Made by a program: the position numbers and the translations under genes | Shown here: one piece after another, positions 1 through 5,907 of the stretch | Numbering within the stretch: position 1 is the stretch's first letter | Layout: the number at the start of each line of letters is the position of its first letter | Assembly (NCBI GenBank): GCA_018897415.1 | Contig: JAHIKR010000267.1 | Span: 1-5,907, forward strand | Reading direction: 5' to 3' | Length of the DNA stretch: 5,907 bases | Source of the DNA: Pseudomonadota bacterium | GTDB lineage: Bacteria; Desulfobacterota; Desulfobacteria; Desulfobacterales; ETH-SRB1 | The notes under the pieces: generated by a model | Told to the model about the DNA's origin: nothing | Databases searched by the model: none | What the model saw: only the letters and a program-made list of their open reading frames with translations

Positions 1-2
1 GG

Positions 3-890
3 ATGAATTTTCAGGAAGTTATACTATCGTTACAGAAATTCTGGGCACGTAAGGGATGTGTGCTGGTTCAACCGTATGATATGGAAGTTGGTGCTGGAAC
101 ATTTCATCCAGCAACTCTATTAAAGGCACTTGGCCCTGAACCCTGGAATGTAGCTTATGTCCAGCCTTCAAGGCGTCCCACAGATGGCCGCTATGGTGAA
201 AATCCAAACAGGCTGCAACATTACTATCAGTTTCAGGTAATACTCAAACCTTCTCCTGTAAATGTTCAGAAGCAGTATTTGCAAAGTTTGAAGGCGCTTG
301 GAATAGATAGCCTTGAGCATGATATTAGATTTGTTGAGGATGACTGGGAGTCACCCACACTGGGCGCCTCCGGCCTTGGCTGGGAAGTCTGGCTGGATGG
401 TATGGAAATTACACAATTTACATATTTTCAGATGGCAGGCAGCATAGAGCTACATCCTGTATCTGTGGAAATTACTTATGGTCTTGAACGCATCTCCATG
501 TACCTGCAGGGTATGGATAACGTATTCGATTTGCAATGGAATAACAATATTACTTATGGTGATGTATATCACCAGCAGGAGGTTGAGCAGTCAATATATA
601 ATTTTGAGCAGGCAGATGTTGATATGTTGTTCGATCTTTTCAATAAATATGAGGCTGAAAGTAAGCGTATTATTAAGGAAAAACTCGTTATTCCTGCCTA
701 CGAATACTGCTTGAAATGTTCTCATACCTTTAACATCCTTGATGCTCGGGGAGCGATAAGCGTTACAGAGAGGACCGGTTATATCGCACGTATTAGAAAC
801 CTTGCGAGAGCTTGTGCAGAACAATATTTGAAACAAAGAGAAGACAAGGGTCCCAAAAATAGAGGCATATATGGACAGTCTATTACTTGA
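3..890 (+). CDS. glyQ: Glycyl-tRNA synthetase alpha subunit
   Basis: This is the catalytic subunit of the cytoplasmic alpha2beta2 glycyl-tRNA synthetase, which activates glycine with ATP and charges tRNA-Gly. The 295-residue length is normal for the family (about 290-305). The family core is intact. It includes GPEPWNVAYVQPSRRPTDGR (44-63) followed by YGENPNRLQHYYQFQ, the DIRFVEDDWESPTLGASGLG block with WEVW and GMEITQF (107-139), and the class II motif 3 region EITYGLERISMYLQG (156-170). The C-terminal part carries LDARGAISVTERTGYIARIR (246-265), typical of GlyQ. The ATG at position 3 gives MNFQEVILSLQKFWARKGC, which aligns with the usual N-terminus (FQ..IL.LQ.(Y/F)WA..GC), so the gene appears complete. 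Only two G bases of any ribosome binding site are inside the window. The last 20 bases overlap glyS, so the two are probably translationally coupled. Confidence 0.97.
   Translation: MNFQEVILSLQKFWARKGCVLVQPYDMEVGAGTFHPATLLKALGPEPWNVAYVQPSRRPTDGRYGENPNRLQHYYQFQVILKPSPVNVQKQYLQSLKALGIDSLEHDIRFVEDDWESPTLGASGLGWEVWLDGMEITQFTYFQMAGSIELHPVSVEITYGLERISMYLQGMDNVFDLQWNNNITYGDVYHQQEVEQSIYNFEQADVDMLFDLFNKYEAESKRIIKEKLVIPAYEYCLKCSHTFNILDARGAISVTERTGYIARIRNLARACAEQYLKQREDKGPKNRGIYGQSIT
861..865 (+). promoter_or_regulatory. Putative Shine-Dalgarno site of glyS inside glyQ
   Basis: The bases AGAGG lie inside the glyQ reading frame, 5 bases before the ATG at 871. They are the only purine-rich stretch at suitable spacing. 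The site supports 871 as the glyS start, together with the resulting N-terminus MDSLLLEIGTEEIPAGYIEP, which is the canonical beginning of GlyS. The match to the anti-SD sequence is only moderate. Confidence 0.45.
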
Positions 891-2982
891 AATAGGTACA
901 GAAGAAATTCCTGCAGGTTATATAGAGCCAGCCTTGAAAGCATTTTCAAGGATGCTTTTACAGAAATTGGATGATGGACGTATTGAACATGGGAATGCCA
1001 ATACTTTTGGAACCCCCAGAAGACTTGTTCTTGAAGTAAAAAATGTTTCAGACAGACAAAAACCCCTTACTACTGAGATTACAGGCCCACCTGCAAGTGT
1101 AGGATTTGATAAAAAAGGCAAACCTACCATAGCGGCAGAAAAGTTTGCCAAGAAAGCAGGTGTTTCTGTTAAGGATTTGAAAATCAAAGAAATGAAGAAA
1201 GGTGATTATTTATGTGCAAAAAAAATAGAACACGAGTTGAAAACAGGCCTTCTTCTAAAAAGCATACTTCCTGATGTGATTACAGCCATACCTTTTCCAA
1301 AGACTATGAGATGGGCGGATCTGTCTGTTGAGTTCGCAAGGCCAATCCACACCATACTTGCTCTTTTGGGGGATAAAATAATTCCTTTTATGGTGGGGAA
1401 TATTAAAAGCAGCAGATACTCATTAGGTCACAGTTTTATGCGGCCCGGCAGAATAAAGATTTCTTCTCCAGATGAATACATAAAAGCGCTGGATTCAGCT
1501 TATGTGCTGGTAGATTCAAAGAAACGTAGAGAAATTATTGAACGTGAGACAGCAAAAGCTGCAGAGAGCCTGAATGGCAGGGTACTGCAGGATGATGAAC
1601 TCGTGGATATTGTAACCAACCTTGTTGAATATCCGGTAGTTGTATCAGGAAATTTTGATACAAAATTTCTTGAGCTTCCTGATGAGGTTTTGATTACTGC
1701 TATGCGTGAGCATCAGAAATATTTTAGTGTAGTTGATAATAAAGGCAACCTCATGTCCTGTTTTATTACAGTTAATAATACACGTGCAAAGGACATGTCG
1801 CTTGTTGCAAAAGGGCATGAAAGAGTGCTCAGAGCCCGTCTGGAAGATGCTCAGTTCTTTTACAGAAGTGATTTAAATTCTTCTTTTGAGGATCGGATAG
1901 AGAAGCTGAAGGGTGTGCTTTTTCAGGCCAGTCTGGGATCAATGTATGAAAAAGTAATACGCGTTAAAATGATAGCCGAATATCTGGCAGATAAAATTTC
2001 GCATGATTCTGATTTGGATCAATACATGCCTGTCCTTAAAAAGCATACGGCAAAAGCTGCGTTGATGTGCAAGGCTGATCTTGTGAGTCAGGTAGTAGTT
2101 GAATTTCCTAAACTTCAGGGCGTTATGGGAAGAATTTATGCTTTGAATGCCGGAGAACCGGATGATGTAGCATATGCGATTGAGGAGCATTACCGGCCCA
2201 GCTATTCCGGTGGGCCGCTTACAGAAACGCTTATTGGTTCTATCCTCAGCATAGCAGACAAGATTGATTCAATATGCGGATGTTTTGTTGCGGGGCTTAT
2301 TCCGACCGGGGCTTCTGATCCTTATGCGTTTCGGAGGCAGGGCATCGGCATTGTTCAGATCATGCTCAGCAAAAGCTTCTCTTTTTCTTTAATTGAGATG
2401 ATAGAAAAGAGTATGAAACTTTTTTCTCAAAAAACTGATCAGGAGTTTAAGAAAAATGTTGATGATGTATATTCTTTTCTGAAAAATCGTATAGCCTATC
2501 TTCTTGCAGAAGAAGGATTTTCAAAAGATATTATATCAGCAACAATAAGTGTTACAGCAGACCATGTTCCAAATATATGGAACAGAGCCAGAGCCTTAGA
2601 AAATCTTAAGACAAAACCTGACTTTGAACCTTTATCTATCGCTTTCAAACGGGTGGTTAATATAATAAAAAAAGCTGAAATCCCCAAAAGCAAAGACGTT
2701 GATGAAAATCTGTTTCAGGATAAATGCGAGACAGCTCTTTATGAAGCTTACAAAAAGGTTAATAAAAAGGTGTTAGATGATCTTGATAAAGGACTTTTTG
2801 ACCAGGCCCTTTATGATATTGCTTCTTTGCGCAATGTAGTGGATGATTTTTTTGACGGAGTCATGGTTATGGCTGAAGATAAAAAGATTCGCGAAAACAG
2901 ACTTGCTCTGCTTATCAATATAGCGGACATGTTTGGTATGTTTGCTGATTTTTCAAAAATTTCAACGCCGACGCATAATTAG
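871..2982 (+). CDS. glyS: Glycyl-tRNA synthetase beta subunit
   Basis: This is the tRNA-binding beta subunit of bacterial glycyl-tRNA synthetase and partner of the upstream GlyQ. At 703 residues it is full length (E. coli GlyS is 689). Recognisable family blocks run through the whole protein: LLLEIGTEEIPAGY at the N-terminus, TPRRL (48-52), the FPKTMRWAD / FARPIH region (about 153-170), LPDEVLITAMREHQKYFSV (269-287), GHERVLRARLEDAQFFYRSD (315-334), and the HD-type region AALMCKADLVSQ..VEFPKLQG (396-417). After these come GGPLTETLIGSILSIADKID and LIPTGASDPYAFRRQ (476-490). The C-terminal DALR-type anticodon-binding segment (about 590-700) ends with ASLRNVVDDFFDGVMVMAED and NRLALLINIADMF. No frameshift or missing block is visible. 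The start at 871 overlaps glyQ by 20 bases. The gene ends 180 bases before the stop of the convergent kinase gene. Confidence 0.97.
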   Translation: MDSLLLEIGTEEIPAGYIEPALKAFSRMLLQKLDDGRIEHGNANTFGTPRRLVLEVKNVSDRQKPLTTEITGPPASVGFDKKGKPTIAAEKFAKKAGVSVKDLKIKEMKKGDYLCAKKIEHELKTGLLLKSILPDVITAIPFPKTMRWADLSVEFARPIHTILALLGDKIIPFMVGNIKSSRYSLGHSFMRPGRIKISSPDEYIKALDSAYVLVDSKKRREIIERETAKAAESLNGRVLQDDELVDIVTNLVEYPVVVSGNFDTKFLELPDEVLITAMREHQKYFSVVDNKGNLMSCFITVNNTRAKDMSLVAKGHERVLRARLEDAQFFYRSDLNSSFEDRIEKLKGVLFQASLGSMYEKVIRVKMIAEYLADKISHDSDLDQYMPVLKKHTAKAALMCKADLVSQVVVEFPKLQGVMGRIYALNAGEPDDVAYAIEEHYRPSYSGGPLTETLIGSILSIADKIDSICGCFVAGLIPTGASDPYAFRRQGIGIVQIMLSKSFSFSLIEMIEKSMKLFSQKTDQEFKKNVDDVYSFLKNRIAYLLAEEGFSKDIISATISVTADHVPNIWNRARALENLKTKPDFEPLSIAFKRVVNIIKKAEIPKSKDVDENLFQDKCETALYEAYKKVNKKVLDDLDKGLFDQALYDIASLRNVVDDFFDGVMVMAEDKKIRENRLALLINIADMFGMFADFSKISTPTHN

Positions 2983-3015
2983 CCCGAATTTTTCAAGCTG
3001 GAAGAGAATTTTGGG
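2983..3015 (+). terminator. Imperfect hairpin after glyS, possible weak terminator
   Basis: Directly after the glyS stop, arm 2983-2994 (CCCGAATTTTTC) can pair with arm 3004-3015 (GAGAATTTTGGG). The pairing has one T-T mismatch and two G-U wobbles around a 9-base loop. The wobbles make the fold better in plus-strand RNA than in minus-strand RNA, which fits the end of the glyQS transcript. There is no U-tract after the stem and most of the stem is A/U, so an intrinsic terminator is not established. It could instead be a 3'-protective structure or coincidence. Confidence 0.3.
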
Positions 3016-3018
3016 ACA

Positions 3019-3156
3019 CTATCTGCGCCCCCCCACAAAGCTGACATGCCCTAATTGATCCTTGGTAATAACTTTTTTGTTTAATTTTTGCTGGATTTTA
3101 CGTGCTTTATCTGGTGTTACATTCCAGGAATGGCGTTTAGTGCTGAGTTTGCTCAT
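3019..3156 (-). pseudogene. nfi: Truncated, frameshifted endonuclease V N-terminus
   Basis: A 45-codon minus-strand ORF begins at ATG 3156, 6 bases after the kinase stop, with AAGGA very close in front. Its product contains RHSWNVTPDKARKIQQKLNK (7-26), then KVITKDQLGHVSFVGG and an early stop. From memory this follows the N-terminal pattern of deoxyinosine 3' endonuclease (endonuclease V, DNA repair of deaminated adenine): H.W.VTP..A..IQ..L...VI..D.LG.V..VAG.D. The frame breaks at a run of seven G (plus-strand C at 3028-3034). Removing one G would read VGGADS and restore the Asp (codon 3023-3021) expected as the first metal-binding residue. Even then the frame has only about 13 more codons after this Asp before a stop inside the end of glyS, and these show no endonuclease V likeness. 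The remaining roughly 170 residues of a normal enzyme are absent. This is a degraded remnant with no expected activity. A short unrelated peptide gene is less likely. Confidence 0.68.
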
Positions 3157-3162
3157 GTCCTT

Positions 3163-4620
3163 TTATAATTTGATCTTTCTGATCTGGTCCTGAAATATTC
3201 TGGCAACTTCCGGCATATCCTTCCAGTTTTTCGTAAATCGCCTGCAATCACGTTTCAGTGATTTTCTTAGACCCCATCTGCAACTATGTTCACGCATGCC
3301 TTCTATATCGATAATATACAGCTTTTCGCCGGCTACTATAAAGTTTGTGGCTTTAAAATCACCATGACTCATGTTTGCGTCCGCGAGCAATTTAAGCATT
3401 TCTCCGAACTTTATACTCAGAGCTTCTATGTTAATTTCTTTTGATCTATCAGAAGTAATCAGGCGGTATAGATCTGTTCCATCAATGTATTCTGATATGC
3501 AATATGAAGTTGACCGAAAAGGTCCCCACCTTTTTTCAAGAAATGCTATTGGTTTTGGAGTTGGAATCCCCAGAAGCTCCAGTCTGTGAGCATTGCGCCA
3601 TGAAGACCATGCACGGGTATTACGAGGACATCTCTTTAAGGCATGTCCGAAATTTTTGATATTGTATCTTTTAATTACCAGAAGCTTGCCGTTTACTTCA
3701 GCCAGAGCAACTGTTGAACTGTTTCCGTCCTTGAGCAGTCTGCTTGAACCAATTGCAGAGTCGGGATCTGAAAGTAATTTTTTCATTTCTCCGTAATAAG
3801 AGTTGCGGTTACAGACCATATAGCTGCTCCATGATTTATAGCACACAAAAGAAGTGCATTCGCGGAAAATTTTGTGCAGATATTTTTTACTTCTGTTTTT
3901 TCTTTGCGATTTTACTTCTTTTAATAACTGGTTAAATAGACTGCTATCTGGTGGCCATGATCTTTTTGCTGTGTATGCCTGAAAAACAGCAGAGAACAAA
4001 TGGTCGAAGTTTGGATTGAGTTGAGCCAGGAATAACCCTAAATTATTCAGGCTCATTGCTTTTGGCAGGGGTGTTCCTGTTTGGCCTGTATCAACGGTAT
4101 CACCGTCAATTGTATAAATGTCATTGTCGGAGATGAGAAAATTCCCTAAATGAAGATCTTTCTGTTTGAGGCCGGTCTCATGCTGTTCAGCTATTACAAC
4201 TGCTATGCGTTTAAGTAATTCACTGCGCTTTTCATCAGTTTCAGCCATATCAAAAACTTCGTGGGGATTAAGGGCGGGCATAACTCTTTGAAAGACCAGA
4301 ACTGGAGTGTTATCTTGCTGTAAATTGCTCTGAAGCAGAAGAGCCGGCGTTTTTATTCCGGCATTTTTTAAGGCATTTATTCCTGTTATCTCACGATCAC
4401 TGTGCTGTCTGGCTCTTACGGAGCTTAAAAATATTTTTACTGCAACCGGCTTTTCATCCCATTCACCAGCACACACCAGCCGCTTTCCCGGAATCATGCG
4501 CAGTATTTGATTGCAGACGAGTTCAGCAGTAGACCCATCTGATCCCAGAAGAATTCTGAAGGGAACTTCTAAATTTCTTCCTGAGCGAAGATATTGTGTG
4601 TTAACAATTAATTGCATCAT
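3163..4620 (-). CDS. Tandem-domain LPS kinase (Kdo/WaaP/InaA-like)
   Basis: This 485-residue cytoplasmic protein has no signal peptide or membrane helix and contains two protein-kinase-fold domains of the lipopolysaccharide core kinase type. Domain 1 (about 40-235) has RLVCAGEWDEKPVAVKIF with candidate ATP-binding Lys62, REITGINAL with Glu77, catalytic loop KDLHLGN (154-160; Asp155, Asn160) and IDGD (171-174) in the DFG position. Domain 2 (about 295-470) has LLVIKRY (Lys317), RNAHRLELLGIPTPKPIAF, catalytic loop HGDFKATN (419-426; Asp421, Asn426) and IDIEG (Asp438), then a basic tail ending RRFTKNW as in InaA/WaaP-type proteins. Such proteins phosphorylate heptose or Kdo of the LPS core, but the acceptor here is unknown. 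The ATG overlaps the stop of the upstream glycosyltransferase by one base (TAATG) and no good Shine-Dalgarno is seen, so translation is probably coupled. A second ATG follows immediately (4617), so the true start could be one codon later. A similar two-kinase architecture exists, as I recall, in pseudomonad LPS core clusters. Confidence 0.82.
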   Translation of the reverse strand: MMQLIVNTQYLRSGRNLEVPFRILLGSDGSTAELVCNQILRMIPGKRLVCAGEWDEKPVAVKIFLSSVRARQHSDREITGINALKNAGIKTPALLLQSNLQQDNTPVLVFQRVMPALNPHEVFDMAETDEKRSELLKRIAVVIAEQHETGLKQKDLHLGNFLISDNDIYTIDGDTVDTGQTGTPLPKAMSLNNLGLFLAQLNPNFDHLFSAVFQAYTAKRSWPPDSSLFNQLLKEVKSQRKNRSKKYLHKIFRECTSFVCYKSWSSYMVCNRNSYYGEMKKLLSDPDSAIGSSRLLKDGNSSTVALAEVNGKLLVIKRYNIKNFGHALKRCPRNTRAWSSWRNAHRLELLGIPTPKPIAFLEKRWGPFRSTSYCISEYIDGTDLYRLITSDRSKEINIEALSIKFGEMLKLLADANMSHGDFKATNFIVAGEKLYIIDIEGMREHSCRWGLRKSLKRDCRRFTKNWKDMPEVARIFQDQIRKIKL

Positions 4621-5438
4621 TAATAATCAAGAGAATCATCCATAAGTATCTGTTCGGCGTTTAAATCCTTTAGAGCTTTATTGATGCGTTTTAGGCCTTT
4701 TCTGATAGTACTTTTTCTGGCGCCAAGTTCCGGATGAAGCACCATGGTGGCGTGATTTAGATGGATGACATATTTACTGAGAAATGTCGATTCAAGAAAA
4801 ACCATCTTGTAGCCATTATCAACCAGCTTTTTATGCATTATTTTGCCGGCGGTTTCTTCACCGTCTGCAAAACTTAGATTGTGTTTTCTTATTAAATCCA
4901 TTCGGTAAAGAGCTAAATGGCTTCGCAGGTAAAGGAAGTTTTGGCCCTTTCCTTCCAGGGCGTGATCTGTTTTACCGATCAGGCGGTAATAGGCGCTTTC
5001 CCATTGGTACTCAATAGCCTTGGCCAGTCTTTTTATAAAAGGCTTATTCTCAAGTTTCCATGAACCGACTCCGGCAATAATTGACTCTTTTTCCATTTCT
5101 GCCAATAAGGTATCAAGCCAGTCTGAATGTTTAACAAAGGTATCTGTGTGCATGGAAAGAACATAGGGTGAGGTGACCTGGTCCATGGCAAGGTCCAGAG
5201 CTCTCGCGTGAGATAAAGATGGAGTGTCGTCCTGTTTTTTCTTTCTTTCAATGAGCGTTATGTATTCAAGGCTTTTCAGATATTCCAGAGAGTTGTCCCG
5301 GGAATCATTATCAATGACGATTATGTCGATTTTTTTCGGATCAGTATATTTGCGCAAAAGGCGCAGGCATAGCTTGGTTACTTTAAGGGTTTTATAGTTC
5401 GGTATTAGGGCTGTTACTATTGGATTAGGCATTGGCAT
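4620..5438 (-). CDS. Family 2 glycosyltransferase, GT-A fold
   Basis: This 272-residue soluble protein transfers a sugar from a nucleotide-activated donor, probably at the inner face of the cytoplasmic membrane and probably onto an LPS or related glycan. It opens with the GT2 nucleotide-binding pattern: VTALIPNYKT (8-17), then IIVIDNDSRDNS (39-50, the usual V(I)DN.S.D.S), and SHARALDLAMDQVTSPYVLSMHTD (76-99). The metal-binding DxD position reads HTD, so only the second Asp (99) is kept. That is tolerated in many GT2 enzymes. The segment GEETAGKIMHKKLVDNGYKMVF (193-214) matches the acceptor/base region (E..G..M...L...GYK). A HLNHATM segment (226-232) and a lysine/arginine-rich tail follow. The start at 5438 lacks a clear ribosome binding site. 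Met3 (ATG at 5432) is an alternative. The stop overlaps the kinase start, implying joint function. Donor and acceptor cannot be told from sequence. Confidence 0.85.
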   Translation of the reverse strand: MPMPNPIVTALIPNYKTLKVTKLCLRLLRKYTDPKKIDIIVIDNDSRDNSLEYLKSLEYITLIERKKKQDDTPSLSHARALDLAMDQVTSPYVLSMHTDTFVKHSDWLDTLLAEMEKESIIAGVGSWKLENKPFIKRLAKAIEYQWESAYYRLIGKTDHALEGKGQNFLYLRSHLALYRMDLIRKHNLSFADGEETAGKIMHKKLVDNGYKMVFLESTFLSKYVIHLNHATMVLHPELGARKSTIRKGLKRINKALKDLNAEQILMDDSLDY

Positions 5439-5477
5439 CTAAGGAAAATTATATAAATCAGAAAGAGGGGTGAAATA

Positions 5478-5907
5478 TCAGTCTGTTACGGAATTTGATC
5501 CCTCATTACTTTTATCTTTTATGAACTCGAAAATAACAATCATCGCCTCTTCTTTATTTGCAAATGTTTTGCCAGGTTTGAGTTCTAGAGAAGATAATGT
5601 GTTTTTTATCTTTTCATAATGCTTTTGTTTTGTTTTTAAAGCAACAAAGTCATCAGATGACCACTGCGGTATTGTAAGGTTATCGGAAACATCCCATTCT
5701 ATAAATTTTTTCCCGGAGTAATAGGAAAGTTGGGGGCTATTTGTATAGAGTTTTGACTGCTGCGGCATATTTTGCTTAAGCCACTTACCGGCAATAGTGA
5801 TATATGCCTTTGATTGATTGGGAGGTATAAAGGCATAGATAAACATGATTAAGAAAGCAAGTGATAGTATGGGGAATACAAAATTATTTTTAAAAACTGT
5901 TTTTTTA
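5478..5907 (-). CDS. C-terminal part of ArnT/PMT-like membrane glycosyltransferase
   Basis: The reading frame is open from the right edge of the window, so this is the 3' end of a longer gene: 142 residues are visible. The first internal ATG (5846) is not the start, because it falls inside a hydrophobic helix. That helix, NFVFPILSLAFLIMFIYAF (visible residues 8-26), would be the last transmembrane segment. A soluble, presumably periplasmic tail follows with GKWLKQNMPQQSKLYTNSPQ (40-59) and then LSYYSGKK. From memory this W(L/I)..N.P..AK(V/L)YTN.P.L.YYSG pattern is common in the C-terminal domains of polyprenyl-phosphate-dependent glycosyltransferases of the ArnT / protein mannosyltransferase (GT83/GT39) superfamily, which move a lipid-linked sugar onto lipid A, protein or glycan outside the membrane. 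The tail ends in a charged, low-complexity stretch. Thirty-nine bases separate its stop from the next gene. The catalytic N-terminal part is out of view, so substrate is unknown. Confidence 0.65.
   Translation of the reverse strand, partial: KKTVFKNNFVFPILSLAFLIMFIYAFIPPNQSKAYITIAGKWLKQNMPQQSKLYTNSPQLSYYSGKKFIEWDVSDNLTIPQWSSDDFVALKTKQKHYEKIKNTLSSLELKPGKTFANKEEAMIVIFEFIKDKSNEGSNSVTD

Noticed and set aside
478..836. Alternative-frame ORFs within glyQ on both strands.
   Set aside because: The glyQ frame is conserved and explains the composition. The overlapping ORFs give no recognisable protein.
2983..3162. A tRNA or small RNA gene in the convergent intergenic region.
   Set aside because: No cloverleaf, TTCGA-type T-loop or GC-rich structured element is visible. 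The stretch is explained by the nfi remnant and the hairpin.
3371..3935. Plus-strand ORFs of 63-72 codons opposite the kinase gene.
   Set aside because: They lie antisense to a clearly coding frame with conserved motifs, have no ribosome binding sites or recognisable products, and are shadows of the kinase gene.
5033..5251. Minus-strand 72-codon ORF in another frame inside the glycosyltransferase gene, considered as evidence of a frameshift.
   Set aside because: The glycosyltransferase frame is continuous through this stretch with its expected SHARALDLAMD and HTD motifs, so no frameshift is needed.
5448..5453. Minus-strand TATAAT, 10 bases before the glycosyltransferase start, as a possible -10 box.
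   Set aside because: At 16-18 base spacing there is only ATTTCA-like sequence and no good -35. A start there would give an almost leaderless message. The region is simply A/T-rich and the 39-base spacer fits an operon-internal gap.

Overview
The window looks like part of a low-GC (roughly 40% by eye) Gram-negative chromosome. The best guess is a member of Desulfobacterota (sulfate-reducer-like delta lineage). This rests on the split alpha/beta glycyl-tRNA synthetase, the sequence style of GlyQ (the C-terminal CLKCSHTFN stretch resembles Desulfobacterales homologues as I remember them), and neighbouring genes that look like lipopolysaccharide (LPS) core assembly. The taxonomic call is inference and no search was run.

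Left half, plus strand (3-2982): a complete glyQ-glyS pair encodes the two subunits of bacterial alpha2beta2 glycyl-tRNA synthetase. The genes overlap by 20 bases and are almost certainly co-translated. The promoter and most of the ribosome binding site of glyQ lie left of the window.

Middle (2983-3162): a short convergent intergenic stretch. It holds an imperfect hairpin right after the glyS stop and, on the minus strand, a 45-codon ORF. I read this ORF as the broken N-terminus of an endonuclease V (nfi) gene. Its reading frame is lost at a run of seven G just before the expected catalytic Asp, and the rest of the gene is missing.

Right half, minus strand (3163-5907, transcribed leftwards): a tightly packed envelope-polysaccharide cluster. 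In transcription order it contains the 3' end of a membrane glycosyltransferase of the ArnT/PMT type (start outside the window), a family 2 glycosyltransferase, and a 485-residue protein with two complete kinase-like domains of the Kdo/WaaP/InaA type. The nfi remnant follows 6 bases after the kinase stop. The last two intact genes overlap by one base (TAATG). A sugar-adding enzyme followed by a sugar-phosphorylating enzyme suggests building and phosphorylating an LPS core or similar surface glycan.

No RNA gene, CRISPR array, intact mobile element or clear promoter is visible. The observations most worth following up are the tandem kinase with both active sites apparently intact and the frameshifted endonuclease V fragment.
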